Origin: CAWIMX01 sp963792785
GTDB lineage: Bacteria; Acidobacteriota; Vicinamibacteria; Vicinamibacterales; CAVVIG01
Reading direction: 5' to 3'
Assembly: GCA_963792785.1 (NCBI GenBank)
Contig: CAWBXO010000001.1
Coordinates: 1,984,001-2,048,000 of the forward strand
Length of the DNA stretch: 64,000 bases
Each line of letters begins with the position of its first letter. The stretch's first letter is position 1. The translations under genes and the position numbers were made by a program. Shown piece by piece: positions 51,433 to 59,500 of the stretch. The notes below the pieces were generated by a model. That model was not told where the DNA came from. It saw only the letters and a program-made list of their open reading frames with translations, and made no database searches.

Positions 51433-52494
51433 ATGAAATCATCACGCACGCGGCGCTCGAAGAAGGCCTCGCCTGACGCGCGTGTCGAGCGCGAGCGCGT
51501 CCTGGTGGCGCGAGAAGAAGCAGTGGCCCGTCGCGAGCGCGCGCTGCGGCTGAAGGAGGCGGCCTTTCGAGCGTCACACCCTCCGACGCAGACCCCCGAG
51601 GAAATCGAGCGCCTGATGGGCCAGATGCGGGAAGCGAACGAGCGGCTGATCGTCGCGGCGATTCACGCAGAGAACCTGTCGGACGAGGCCCACACCGAAA
51701 CGGCGCAGGCCAGGGAGGAACTCGACACGCTCCTGAACCAATTGCGGTCCGCGAACGAACGGCTGGCCACCGGCGCCGCGCAGGCTCACGTGATGGCGGA
51801 GGAAGCCCGCGCGCGTGAAGGGGAATATCGACGTTTGTCCAGTCGACTGCTCACCTTGCAGGATGAGGAACGACGGCGTCTCGCCCTCGATCTGCACGAC
51901 TCGACCGGCCAGCGCCTGGCCGCCCTGACCATGAATCTCGACATCGCCGGACGGACCGCGAGGGCGCTCGACGCCCCGTCGCGCCGGGCGCTCGCGGAGA
52001 GTCGAGCCCTGGCGGAGGAATGCGCTCGAGAGGTGCGGACCCTCGCGTATCTGTTGCACCCTCCCCTGCTCGATGAGGTGGGATTGCCGTCGGCCGTGCG
52101 CTGGTACGCGGAAGGCTTCACGAAGCGCAGCGGCATCCATGTGGTCGTGGATCTCGGTGAGATGGGGCGATTGCCGCGGCCGATCGAGACGGCCCTCTTC
52201 CGCGTCGTGCAGGAAAGTCTCACGAACGTCCATCGCCATGCGGCAACCACAACTGCCTCGATTCGTCTCACCGTGACGGCCGATGTCGTCGCGCTCGAAA
52301 TCCACGATCAGGGACGCGGACTTCGTGACCCGCTGGCCCACCAGGCGGGGATGCCCCGGCCTGAGACGCTGGGCGTGGGGATTCAGGGGATGCGAGAGCG
52401 CATCCGCCAGCTGGGCGGGACCTTCGACGTCGAATTCACGGATGATGGAACGACGGTGTACGTTGGCGTGCCGCTGCACGCGGACACCCCATGA
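51433..52494 (+). CDS. Soluble NarL-class histidine kinase
   Basis: A 353-aa kinase. Residues 1-130 are coiled coil with two related segments (REANERLIVAAIHAENLSDEA and RSANERLATGAAQAHVMAEEA). The HisKA_3 box holds the phosphorylated His in RRLALDLHDSTGQRLAAL; the HATPase_c domain has VVQESLTNVHRHA and the G-box LGVGIQGMRERI. There is no membrane segment, so it senses an internal cue, perhaps from KaiC. The stop overlaps the response regulator start (ATGA). Confidence 0.9.
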   Translation: MKSSRTRRSKKASPDARVERERVLVAREEAVARRERALRLKEAAFRASHPPTQTPEEIERLMGQMREANERLIVAAIHAENLSDEAHTETAQAREELDTLLNQLRSANERLATGAAQAHVMAEEARAREGEYRRLSSRLLTLQDEERRRLALDLHDSTGQRLAALTMNLDIAGRTARALDAPSRRALAESRALAEECAREVRTLAYLLHPPLLDEVGLPSAVRWYAEGFTKRSGIHVVVDLGEMGRLPRPIETALFRVVQESLTNVHRHAATTTASIRLTVTADVVALEIHDQGRGLRDPLAHQAGMPRPETLGVGIQGMRERIRQLGGTFDVEFTDDGTTVYVGVPLHADTP

Positions 52495-53138
52495 AGCCCG
52501 TCCGCATCCTCATCGCCGACGATCACGAGGTCGTGCGACACGGCGTACGCGCACTACTGGAACAGCAGGCGGGGTGGGTCGTGTGCGGCGAAGCGAGTTC
52601 CGGGCGCGAAGCGGTGGCCAAGGCCGTCGACCTGCAGCCCGACCTCGTGGTTCTCGATATCAGCATGCCCGAGTTGAACGGCCTGGAAGCCACGCGCCAG
52701 ATTCGACACGCGGTGCCGGCCAAGGTCCTCATCTTGACCGTGCACGAGTCCGATCAGGTCGTGACGGAAGTGCTCGATGCCGGCGCGCACGGGTACGTGT
52801 TGAAGACAGACGCGGGACGAACACTGGTCGAGGCAATCCGCGCTCTGCTCGCCCGCCAGGAATTCTTCACCGCACATGTGCACGGCGTTGCGGATCGCCG
52901 AACGGGCACACGCCGAGGGGCAGCCGAACGACGTGCGCCGGGACGTCTGACGCCGCGCGAGCGCGAGGTGGTGCAGCTGCTCACCGAAGGCAAGTCCAAC
53001 AAGGAGATCGGCGTCGTGCTCGGGATCACCACCAAGACCGCGGAAACACACCGAGCGCACATCCTGGCCAAGCTCCAACTCCACTCGATGAGCGAGCTCG
53101 TGCGCTACGCGATCAGGAACCACATCGTCGAGCCCTGA
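52491..53138 (+). CDS. NarL/FixJ-family response regulator
   Basis: A 215-aa REC-LuxR protein. REC (1-120): ILIADDHEVVRHG acidic pair, phospho-Asp in LVVLDISMPELNG, and the Lys in GYVLKTDAG. HTH (150-210): LTPREREVVQLLTEGKSNKEIGVVLGITTKTAETHRAHIL. It is coupled to the histidine kinase by a 4-nt overlap, so the two form a two-component pair. Its targets are unknown; the flanking stress genes are candidates. Confidence 0.92.
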   Translation: MKPVRILIADDHEVVRHGVRALLEQQAGWVVCGEASSGREAVAKAVDLQPDLVVLDISMPELNGLEATRQIRHAVPAKVLILTVHESDQVVTEVLDAGAHGYVLKTDAGRTLVEAIRALLARQEFFTAHVHGVADRRTGTRRGAAERRAPGRLTPREREVVQLLTEGKSNKEIGVVLGITTKTAETHRAHILAKLQLHSMSELVRYAIRNHIVEP

Positions 53139-53160
53139 CTGCCGCGCCGCTGAGACCGTC

Positions 53161-53187
53161 GGTCTATATCTATAGCTATATCAGACC
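53161..53187. terminator. AT-rich inverted repeat after the response regulator
   Basis: GGTCT-ATAT at 53161-53169 pairs with ATAT-C-AGACC at 53178-53187; the centre TATAGCTATA (53171-53180) is itself a palindrome. No T-tract follows, so it is either a weak terminator or a binding site for the downstream genes. Confidence 0.4.
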
Positions 53188-53315
53188 ACGGCGATTATTC
53201 GACCAGGCCAGCCCCTGGCGCTTCCGGGACATACAGAATCCACCGTATAGACGAGGTTGCCAGGCTCTCTCTACCCTTAGAGCGTGAGGGTAAGTGCCAG
53301 GCCGGAGGTGTATCG

Positions 53316-53603
53316 ATGCCGGCGCGGCTGGAGGCTGCGATGCCATTCAACACTCTAGTCAATCGTGTCCGGGCCGAATATCTGGAAATGCCAGGGTTGC
53401 GACTGACCCTCGAACAGGCGCAGCGGCTCTGCGGAATCGAGCGCGCGCTCTGCAAGGCGGTGCTCGACGCGCTGGTGGCCGACCAGTTCCTGTGCATGAC
53501 GATGGACGGGGCGTATGCGCGATCGAGCGAGGGGATCAGTGCCCGGCCCCGCGCGGTCAAAACGGACCTCGGAACCGACTGGCGCGTCACGACGGCTTCG
53601 TGA
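53316..53603 (+). CDS. Small conserved helical protein upstream of Crp
   Basis: A 95-aa protein with VRAEYLEMPGLRLTLEQAQRLCGIERALCKAVLDALVADQFLC, which reads as a helix-turn-helix-like winged fold (LEQAQRLCGIERALCKAVLDAL as the helices). GGAGG lies 7 nt upstream of the ATG. It precedes the Crp/Fnr gene by 37 nt on the same strand, so it may be part of its control circuit. I cannot name it. Confidence 0.6.
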   Translation: MPARLEAAMPFNTLVNRVRAEYLEMPGLRLTLEQAQRLCGIERALCKAVLDALVADQFLCMTMDGAYARSSEGISARPRAVKTDLGTDWRVTTAS

Positions 53604-53640
53604 CGCTGGAGTGGATTCGCCAGGAGCCAGGAGCACTGCA

Positions 53641-54348
53641 ATGCCTACCGCCCTTCGAATCGTGAAGCCGACGCCCACCTTCGACGTGAACGGGTTTCTC
53701 CGTTCCGGCGGCACGGGAACGACCATCGTGGCGTATCAACCCAGGGCGATCGTTTTTTCGCCAGGCGATGCTTCCGACAGCGTCATGTACGTTCAGGAAG
53801 GCACCGTCAAGCTCTCGGTACTATCCCGCAGCGGCCAGGAAGCCGTCGTCGCGATGCTCGAGACGGGCGCCTTCTTCGGCGAGAACGCATTGGTCGGCGC
53901 GACCGTTCGGCACGAAGCGGCCACCGCGATGACCGCGACCACGGTGCTGATCATTCCGAAAGAGCAGACGAGTGCTCTGCTCCGCGAACAATCCGATTTC
54001 TCCGATCGCTTCATCGCGCACATGCTCGCTCGAAACATCCGCATCGAAGAAGACGTGGTCGATCAGTTGTTCAATGCCTGTGACAAGCGACTGGCCCGCG
54101 CGCTGCTTCTGCTGGCCGGGTACGGCAAAAGGTCCAAAGCGCACCACGTGCTGCCCCCGCTCACTCAACAGACGCTCGCGGACATGATCGGCACGACGAG
54201 GTCGCGCGTGAACTTCTTCCTGAGGGAATTCAGGAAGCTCGGCTACATCGACGACAGCCATGGCCTGAAGGTCAACGACTCCCTCGCGGCCGTCATCCTG
54301 CGCGACGAACCTCTCGGAGTCGGAGCACGCCCGTCGAAAGCCGGGTGA
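53641..54348 (+). CDS. Crp/Fnr-family transcription regulator
   Basis: A 235-aa regulator. The cyclic-nucleotide-binding fold (about 20-135) contains IVFSPGDASDSVMYVQEGTVKLSVLSRSGQEAVVAMLETGAFFGENALVG. The crp-type HTH (about 160-215) contains LPPLTQQTLADMIGTTRSRVNFFLREFRKLGYI. It lacks the four Fnr cysteines, and the cAMP-contact RxS motif is not clear, so the ligand is unknown. AGGAG precedes the ATG. It closes the KaiC/two-component module. Confidence 0.9.
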   Translation: MPTALRIVKPTPTFDVNGFLRSGGTGTTIVAYQPRAIVFSPGDASDSVMYVQEGTVKLSVLSRSGQEAVVAMLETGAFFGENALVGATVRHEAATAMTATTVLIIPKEQTSALLREQSDFSDRFIAHMLARNIRIEEDVVDQLFNACDKRLARALLLLAGYGKRSKAHHVLPPLTQQTLADMIGTTRSRVNFFLREFRKLGYIDDSHGLKVNDSLAAVILRDEPLGVGARPSKAG

Positions 54349-54370
54349 CGCCGCCGCCTCATCCTGCCGC

Positions 54371-54898
54371 CTACCGACCCCGCTGCGCGGTGGGCGGCAG
54401 CAGGCCGTTCAGCCGCAGATAGACCGCCAGCGCGGCATAGTGATCGACGAGGTCGTTGGTCACCTCGATTGCCGCCGCGAACCGCGACGTGTTCCGCGTC
54501 CCGAACAGCGTCACCGCGTCGTCGAGCTTGTCGTCCGTCAGGCCGGCGAACGCCTGGCGGCAGTAGTCCATCGACGCCTTCAGGTTGGCGACCAGCGCGT
54601 CCTTGTCGGTCTCGTCCGGCTGGCTCGCGCGGGGACCGGGCGTGCCCGCCACCTTCGAACACGCGAAGTTGTTCACCTGCGCGATGTGCGCCATCGTCGC
54701 GCCGACGGTCATCTGCTCCGGCGTCGGATGAAAGGTGTACTTGTCGGCCGGGAATTCCTCCGCCGTCGCGACGAGGTTCGTCGCGAAGCTGTCGAGCACG
54801 CGGCGCAGTTCCGACGACACCGGGTCGGCCGGCGCCTGCGCGCGGGCGACCACCGGGGCCGCAAGGCCGACGAGCACGAGCCACACCAGTCGCTTCAT
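54371..54898 (-). CDS. Exported DinB-family protein
   Basis: A 175-aa DinB four-helix bundle with a signal peptide (RLVWLVLVGLAAPVVARAQA). Helix motifs: FHPTPEQMTVGATMAHIAQVNNFAC and IEVTNDLVDHYAALAVYLRLNGLLPP, with His residues at the usual metal positions. DinB proteins bind a divalent metal; many act as thiol-dependent transferases. The ATG at 54898 is preceded by GGAGAGCAG. Its relative lies just upstream. Confidence 0.75.
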   Translation of the reverse strand: MKRLVWLVLVGLAAPVVARAQAPADPVSSELRRVLDSFATNLVATAEEFPADKYTFHPTPEQMTVGATMAHIAQVNNFACSKVAGTPGPRASQPDETDKDALVANLKASMDYCRQAFAGLTDDKLDDAVTLFGTRNTSRFAAAIEVTNDLVDHYAALAVYLRLNGLLPPTAQRGR

Positions 54899-54922
54899 CA
54901 CTGCTCTCCTCTGTTCGGCGGT

Positions 54923-55420
54923 TTACCGGAAGGGGTTCTCGTCGGCGCTCGGGCCGTACACCGACGGCACGGGCACGTCGAGCAGCCGCAGGTACACCGT
55001 GAGCTGGCCGCGGTGGTGATACATGTGGTTCATGAGGATGTTCCGCAGCATCGCCCCCTTCGGCATCGTCATGATCGTCTTGCCGCCGGCCATGGCCGTC
55101 CAGTTCTTGCCCAGGCCCTCGCTGCCGATCTTCTTCAGATTGCTCTTCACCGTGTTGACGCTGGCGTCGTGCGTGGCGAGGATCTCGTCGGTCGTCGCCG
55201 GCAGCGGCGTCGGATCACCGGTGAACGTGTGGCTGTCATCGATCGCCCAACTGGAGATAGCGCCCGGCGCGGCCGCGATGTGCATGGCCAGGCGGCCGAT
55301 GGTCATCGACTTCTCGTGGGGCCCCCAGGTCAGCTTGTCGGCGGGCACGCGCGCGAGCACGCGGCGGGTGGTGGCGGCTTCCTGCTCGAATTCCTGCGTC
55401 AGTTCCTCGATCGTGGTCAT
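54923..55420 (-). CDS. DinB-family protein
   Basis: A 165-aa cytoplasmic DinB protein: EELTQEFEQEAATTRRVLARVPADKLTWGPHEKSMTIGRLAMHIA, then RNILMNHMYHHRGQLTVYLRLLDVPVPSVYG. The three metal-binding His residues (MHIA, NHMYHHRG) are present. GGAAGGAG is 7 nt before the ATG. It is a likely tandem relative of the exported copy 25 nt downstream. The substrate is unknown. Confidence 0.82.
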   Translation of the reverse strand: MTTIEELTQEFEQEAATTRRVLARVPADKLTWGPHEKSMTIGRLAMHIAAAPGAISSWAIDDSHTFTGDPTPLPATTDEILATHDASVNTVKSNLKKIGSEGLGKNWTAMAGGKTIMTMPKGAMLRNILMNHMYHHRGQLTVYLRLLDVPVPSVYGPSADENPFR

Positions 55421-55525
55421 CGTCGCTCCTTCCACCGGGTACTATATCGGGCGCTATATTCAATCCGCTCAGAAACTTAAGAGTTGACCAGGTCGCGCCG
55501 ATAACGATAATGCGGGATTAGACGC

Positions 55526-56998
55526 ATGAGCTCGACACGACGATTCGCACGGGCCGGCCTGCTGGCCGCCGCCATCGCCACGGCGTTTCTGCCGGAGGCG
55601 CCCGTGCGGGCGGCCGGCGCGGCGCCGGGCGTCGCGGACGCCGAAGCCGCCGAGGCCGTCGTCCTCGATCGGCTGCACGCCGATCTCGAGACGGTCAAGG
55701 CGTACCGCCCCGCATACTCGTTCTGGCAATACATCTTTCAGGTGCCCGATGGGCACATTGCGTTCGGCAGCGCGCGCGACGGACGGCTGCTCGCCACGTT
55801 CCCGACCAACGGCGACTGGATTCGCGACGGCGAGTGGGCGGACCTGTCGCTCAGGGCCCTGGTCGTGGGCCATCGCCTGCCGACGGCGTTGAAGGATCGA
55901 CGCGAGGCCGTGGCGCGCCTGCTCGAACCGGTCGCGGGACCGATCATCAACAACCCGACGCGCGGCCTGTTCCTGTTGCCGAACGCGCAGCGGTACGGCG
56001 CCTTCCTGGGCGAATGGGGCACGATCTACGAGCGCTTCGGGGTGCCGGCCGAGATCGGCCTCGCGCAGGCGATCCTCGAATCGGGCCTCGACGGCCGCGC
56101 GCGCTCGCGCGCCCAGGCGCTGGGCTTCTGCCAGTGGCTCCCGCGCAACTGGAACGAGCTGAACCGGCTCACGCCCCACGTCATCGAGGCCTACAACCAG
56201 ACGACGCAGGCGCCGTACTGCGCCGCCTACCTCTCGATCCTGTCGACGATGTACGGGAGCTTCATCCCGGCGTTGTCCGAGCACCACACGGGCGGCGTGA
56301 ACGTCGGGCGCGTGCTGATCAACGGGGAGCGGCTCGGCGCGTCCGACGCCCGCGAGCAATACATCAAGGGCGCGGAGTTCGCGCGGGATCTGCGCGGCGT
56401 CTCGATCCCGCAGTACAAGGATCTCTTCCGGACCTACGGCGTGCAATCGTTCCTGTACCCGGAGATGGTCTTCGGCAACACGCTCACGGTGTCGCGCATC
56501 GATGCGGAGCGCCCGCAGGCGGCGATCTTCGCGATGCGCGCGTCGCGCGCGATCGCGCTCACCGAAATTATCAAGCGGACCGGGCTCTCGACCGACGAGG
56601 TGAAGCGCTTCAACCCCGCCCTGCAGCAGCAGGTGCCGGCCCGCGCCACGCTCTACCTGCCGACGTACCGGCCGGAGTTCGGCAAGGACGTGTCGTTCTG
56701 GCACAATCCCGTCGATCCGTCGTTCGCGAGCGCGCTCAACGACTTCGTCCGCCTCGAGCCCGGCATGCAGCGCTGGCTCGATCCCGCGTTCGAGAGCACG
56801 CTCCGCGACTTCAAGGCGCGCTTCGAGGCGACGGACACCGAGGAGGGCACCGTGATGGCGGCGACGCTCGCGTATGTCATCGGCGATCTGCGCACCAGCC
56901 GCCGCGCCGCGATCCTCGAGGACTTCCGCAACAACGGCCGCATTCTCGATCTCTTCCAGCGCGGCCTCCGCGAGCTGCAGACGCTCCTGCCCAGCTAG
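55526..56998 (+). CDS. Exported lytic transglycosylase-like protein
   Basis: A 490-aa exported protein. Signal peptide (GLLAAAIATAFLPEAPVRAA), then an SLT domain: IGLAQAILESGLDGRARSRAQALGFCQWLPRNWNEL carries the catalytic Glu in AILESG and the GxxQW motif. A LysM-like segment (ALTEIIKRTGLSTDEVKRFNPALQQQVPARATLYLP, about 345-380) would bind peptidoglycan. Overall it is like MltD. Its target is cell-wall cleavage, with no partner evident. Confidence 0.78.
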   Translation: MSSTRRFARAGLLAAAIATAFLPEAPVRAAGAAPGVADAEAAEAVVLDRLHADLETVKAYRPAYSFWQYIFQVPDGHIAFGSARDGRLLATFPTNGDWIRDGEWADLSLRALVVGHRLPTALKDRREAVARLLEPVAGPIINNPTRGLFLLPNAQRYGAFLGEWGTIYERFGVPAEIGLAQAILESGLDGRARSRAQALGFCQWLPRNWNELNRLTPHVIEAYNQTTQAPYCAAYLSILSTMYGSFIPALSEHHTGGVNVGRVLINGERLGASDAREQYIKGAEFARDLRGVSIPQYKDLFRTYGVQSFLYPEMVFGNTLTVSRIDAERPQAAIFAMRASRAIALTEIIKRTGLSTDEVKRFNPALQQQVPARATLYLPTYRPEFGKDVSFWHNPVDPSFASALNDFVRLEPGMQRWLDPAFESTLRDFKARFEATDTEEGTVMAATLAYVIGDLRTSRRAAILEDFRNNGRILDLFQRGLRELQTLLPS

Positions 56999-57058
56999 TC
57001 CGTCCGCTCCACGCCGCGTGGTAGGATGCCGGACGGCGCGACTGGAAGGAGTCCTACC

Positions 57059-57883
57059 GTGATCAATCTCCTGTTGTGGATCGTGAGCGGCATCGCCGCC
57101 GGATGGCTCGTGCGCGTGGCCATGAAGAGCAGCCGCGGCTACGGCATCGTCGGCGACCTGACGCTCGGCATGCTGGGCGCGATGATCGGTGAATGGATCC
57201 TGCGGAGCCTGAACGTCACGGCGCCGGACGCGATCGTGTCTCACGTGCTGGTGGCGGCGCTCGGCGCGGCCGTGCTGGTGGCGGGCCTGCGGCTCTTCCG
57301 CCACGCCTTCCAGGCCACCGGCCTGCCGCCGCTGACCCCTGGCGTGTCGCTCGCCGCCGATCTCGAGGCGCAGGTGAAGCGCCTGGGCGACGTCGAGCGG
57401 CGCGTGCTCGCGGCCGTGATCAAGCGCCGGCCGCTCGTGCAGGATCCCGTGAAGGCGTTCGAGGCGCAGCTCACGTTCGGCCAGCGCGTCGCCGATCGCG
57501 TCGCGGCCTTCGGCGGCAGCTGGACGTTCATCGGGCTGTTCGGCACGGTCATCCTCTTCTGGATCCTCGTGAACGACACCATCGGCAAGCCATTCGATCC
57601 CTACCCGTACATCCTGCTCAACCTGCTGCTCTCGTGCCTCGCCGCGCTCCAGGCGCCCGTGATCATGATGAGCCAGAACCGGCAGGCCGTCCGCGACCGG
57701 CTCGAAGCGCGCAGCGACTACGAGGTCAACCTGCGCGCCGAGGTCGAGATCATGTCGCTGCATTCGAAGCTCGACACGGCGCGGGAGCAGGAGCTCGCCG
57801 AGTTCATGCGCCTGCAGCGCGAACAGCTCGATGTGCTGCGCGATCTCTCCGTCATGATGGCCAAGATGGCGAAGGACCGGTGA
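57059..57883 (+). CDS. Fusion of YeaQ/YmgE-like and DUF1003 domains
   Basis: A 274-aa membrane protein from GTG 57059 after GGAAGGAG. N-terminus (1-85): LLLWIVSGIAAGWLVRVAMKSSRGYGIVGDLTLGMLGAMIGEWIL, the GlsB/YeaQ/YmgE transglycosylase-associated pattern with three helices. C-terminus: DUF1003 (FGQRVADRVAAFGGSWTFIGLFGTVILFWILVND; YILLNLLLSCLAALQAPVIMMSQNRQAVRDR) with a long helix. Both are normally separate proteins; the joined form is unusual. Its stop shares a base with the next ATG. Confidence 0.8.
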   Translation: MINLLLWIVSGIAAGWLVRVAMKSSRGYGIVGDLTLGMLGAMIGEWILRSLNVTAPDAIVSHVLVAALGAAVLVAGLRLFRHAFQATGLPPLTPGVSLAADLEAQVKRLGDVERRVLAAVIKRRPLVQDPVKAFEAQLTFGQRVADRVAAFGGSWTFIGLFGTVILFWILVNDTIGKPFDPYPYILLNLLLSCLAALQAPVIMMSQNRQAVRDRLEARSDYEVNLRAEVEIMSLHSKLDTAREQELAEFMRLQREQLDVLRDLSVMMAKMAKDR

Positions 57884-59022
57884 TGGCGCTGACGATCCTC
57901 GGAGACGACGAGCGGATGTTCGTGAAGAGCGTGCGCGAGTTCGCGGACCGCGACGTCCGCCCGCTCGCGCGTGAGATGGACGAGCACGCGAAGGTGCCCG
58001 CCGCGCTCATCGAGAAGCTGTTCGCGCTGGGCGTGATGGGGATCGAGATCCCGGAGCGCTTCGGCGGCGCGGGCGCGAGTTTCTTCCACGCGGTGCTGGC
58101 CATCGAGGCGCTCTCCGAGGTCGACCCGTCGATCGCCGTGATCGTCGACGTGCAGAACACGCTCGTCGCGAACGCGCTGATGAACTTCGGCTCCGAGGAC
58201 CTGCAGGCCCGCTACCTGCCCCAGATCTCGGGCGGCACGCTCGGCGCCTACGCCCTCTCGGAAGCCGGATCCGGCAGCGACGCCTTCGCGATGGCGACCC
58301 GCGCCGTGAAGCGGGGCGACGAGTGGGTCATCAGCGGCCGGAAGCTCTGGATCACGAACAGCGCCGAGGCCGGCGTGTTCCTCGTGTTCGCCAACGCCAA
58401 CCCCGAGGCCGGCTACCGCGGCATCACCGCGTTCGTCGTCGAACGCGGGTTCCCGGGCTTCACCGTCGGCAGGAAGGAAGACAAGCTCGGCATCCGCGCG
58501 AGCAGCACATGCGAGCTGCTCTTCGACGACTGCCGCGTGCCGGCGGCGAACGTGCTGGGCCAGGTCGGCAAGGGCTACAAGACCGCGATCGAGACGCTGA
58601 ACGAGGGCCGCATCGGCATCGGCGCGCAGATGGTCGGCATCGCGCAAGGGGCGCTCGACCACGCGATCGCCTACACGCGCGAGCGCAAGCAGTTCGGCAA
58701 GGCCATCGCGGACTTCCAGGCCGTGCAGCACCAGATCGCCCGCGCGGCCACCGACATCGAGGCGGCGCGCCTGCTCGTGTACAACGCCGCCAGGCTCCGC
58801 GAAGCGAAGCAGCCGTTCCTCACCGAGGCCGCGATGTGCAAGCTGTACGCGTCGGAGATGGCCGAGCGCGTCACCTCGCTCGCCGTGAACCTGTTCGGGG
58901 GGTACGGATTCGTGAAGGACTACCCGGTGGAGAAGCTCTACCGCGACGCGAAGATCGGGCAGATCTACGAGGGCACGTCCAACCTGCAGCTGCAGACGAT
59001 CGCGAAGCAGATTCTCGGATAG
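57883..59022 (+). CDS. Acyl-CoA dehydrogenase (short/branched-chain type)
   Basis: A 379-aa flavoenzyme that desaturates short- or branched-chain acyl-CoA and gives electrons to ETF. Motifs: YALSEAGSGSDAFAM (substrate/FAD loop), GRKLWITNSAEAGVF, and the catalytic Glu in KIGQIYEGTSNLQLQTIAKQIL. The glutamate position is that of short-chain and 2-methylbutyryl enzymes. The ATG overlaps the fusion protein stop by one base. No other beta-oxidation gene is adjacent. Confidence 0.92.
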   Translation: MALTILGDDERMFVKSVREFADRDVRPLAREMDEHAKVPAALIEKLFALGVMGIEIPERFGGAGASFFHAVLAIEALSEVDPSIAVIVDVQNTLVANALMNFGSEDLQARYLPQISGGTLGAYALSEAGSGSDAFAMATRAVKRGDEWVISGRKLWITNSAEAGVFLVFANANPEAGYRGITAFVVERGFPGFTVGRKEDKLGIRASSTCELLFDDCRVPAANVLGQVGKGYKTAIETLNEGRIGIGAQMVGIAQGALDHAIAYTRERKQFGKAIADFQAVQHQIARAATDIEAARLLVYNAARLREAKQPFLTEAAMCKLYASEMAERVTSLAVNLFGGYGFVKDYPVEKLYRDAKIGQIYEGTSNLQLQTIAKQILG

Positions 59023-59050
59023 GTCAGGTAGGCCAGGCAGGGCGGGTCGG

Positions 59051-59461
59051 TCAGGTGGGCTGGGATGCGAGGCGCTCGATGCGCTGCCATTCGGCGTCCG
59101 TCACCGGCATCACCGAGAGGCGCGAGATCCTGACGAGCGGGAACGTCGCGAACGCGCGATCGGCCTTGATTTCCTTCAACGTCACCGGCCGCGCCAGCTG
59201 CTTCACTGGAGCGATCTCCACCACGGCAGCCTTGCCGGCCTTGTCCTTCGGATCCGCGTAGGCATTCCCCAGCGCCTTCGCGACGCCGACGATCGCCTTC
59301 TCGTTTCCGGTGTGATAGTAGAAGACGCGGTCGCCCTTGCGCACCGCGCGCAGATGCTTCTGCGCCACCGGGTTCTTCACGCCGCTCCACGTCGTCGTAC
59401 CGTCCTTCGAGAACGCGTTGAAGCTGTAGCTCGACGGCTCTTCTTTGAACAACCAGTTCAT
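59051..59461 (-). CDS. EVE-domain protein
   Basis: A 136-aa PUA-like EVE protein: MNWLFKEEPSSYSFNAF, TTTWSGVKNPVAQKHLRAVRKGDRVFYYHTGNEKAIVGVAKAL and DRAFATFPLVRISRLSVMPV match the family. EVE domains bind modified bases, for example in YTH relatives and in modified-DNA restriction systems; here it stands alone, with no nuclease next to it. G-rich microrepeats flank it in inverted orientation. Confidence 0.88.
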   Translation of the reverse strand: MNWLFKEEPSSYSFNAFSKDGTTTWSGVKNPVAQKHLRAVRKGDRVFYYHTGNEKAIVGVAKALGNAYADPKDKAGKAAVVEIAPVKQLARPVTLKEIKADRAFATFPLVRISRLSVMPVTDAEWQRIERLASQPT

Positions 59462-59500
59462 GGCCTCACCTGCCCACCTGCCCTGCCTGCCTCACCCGCC

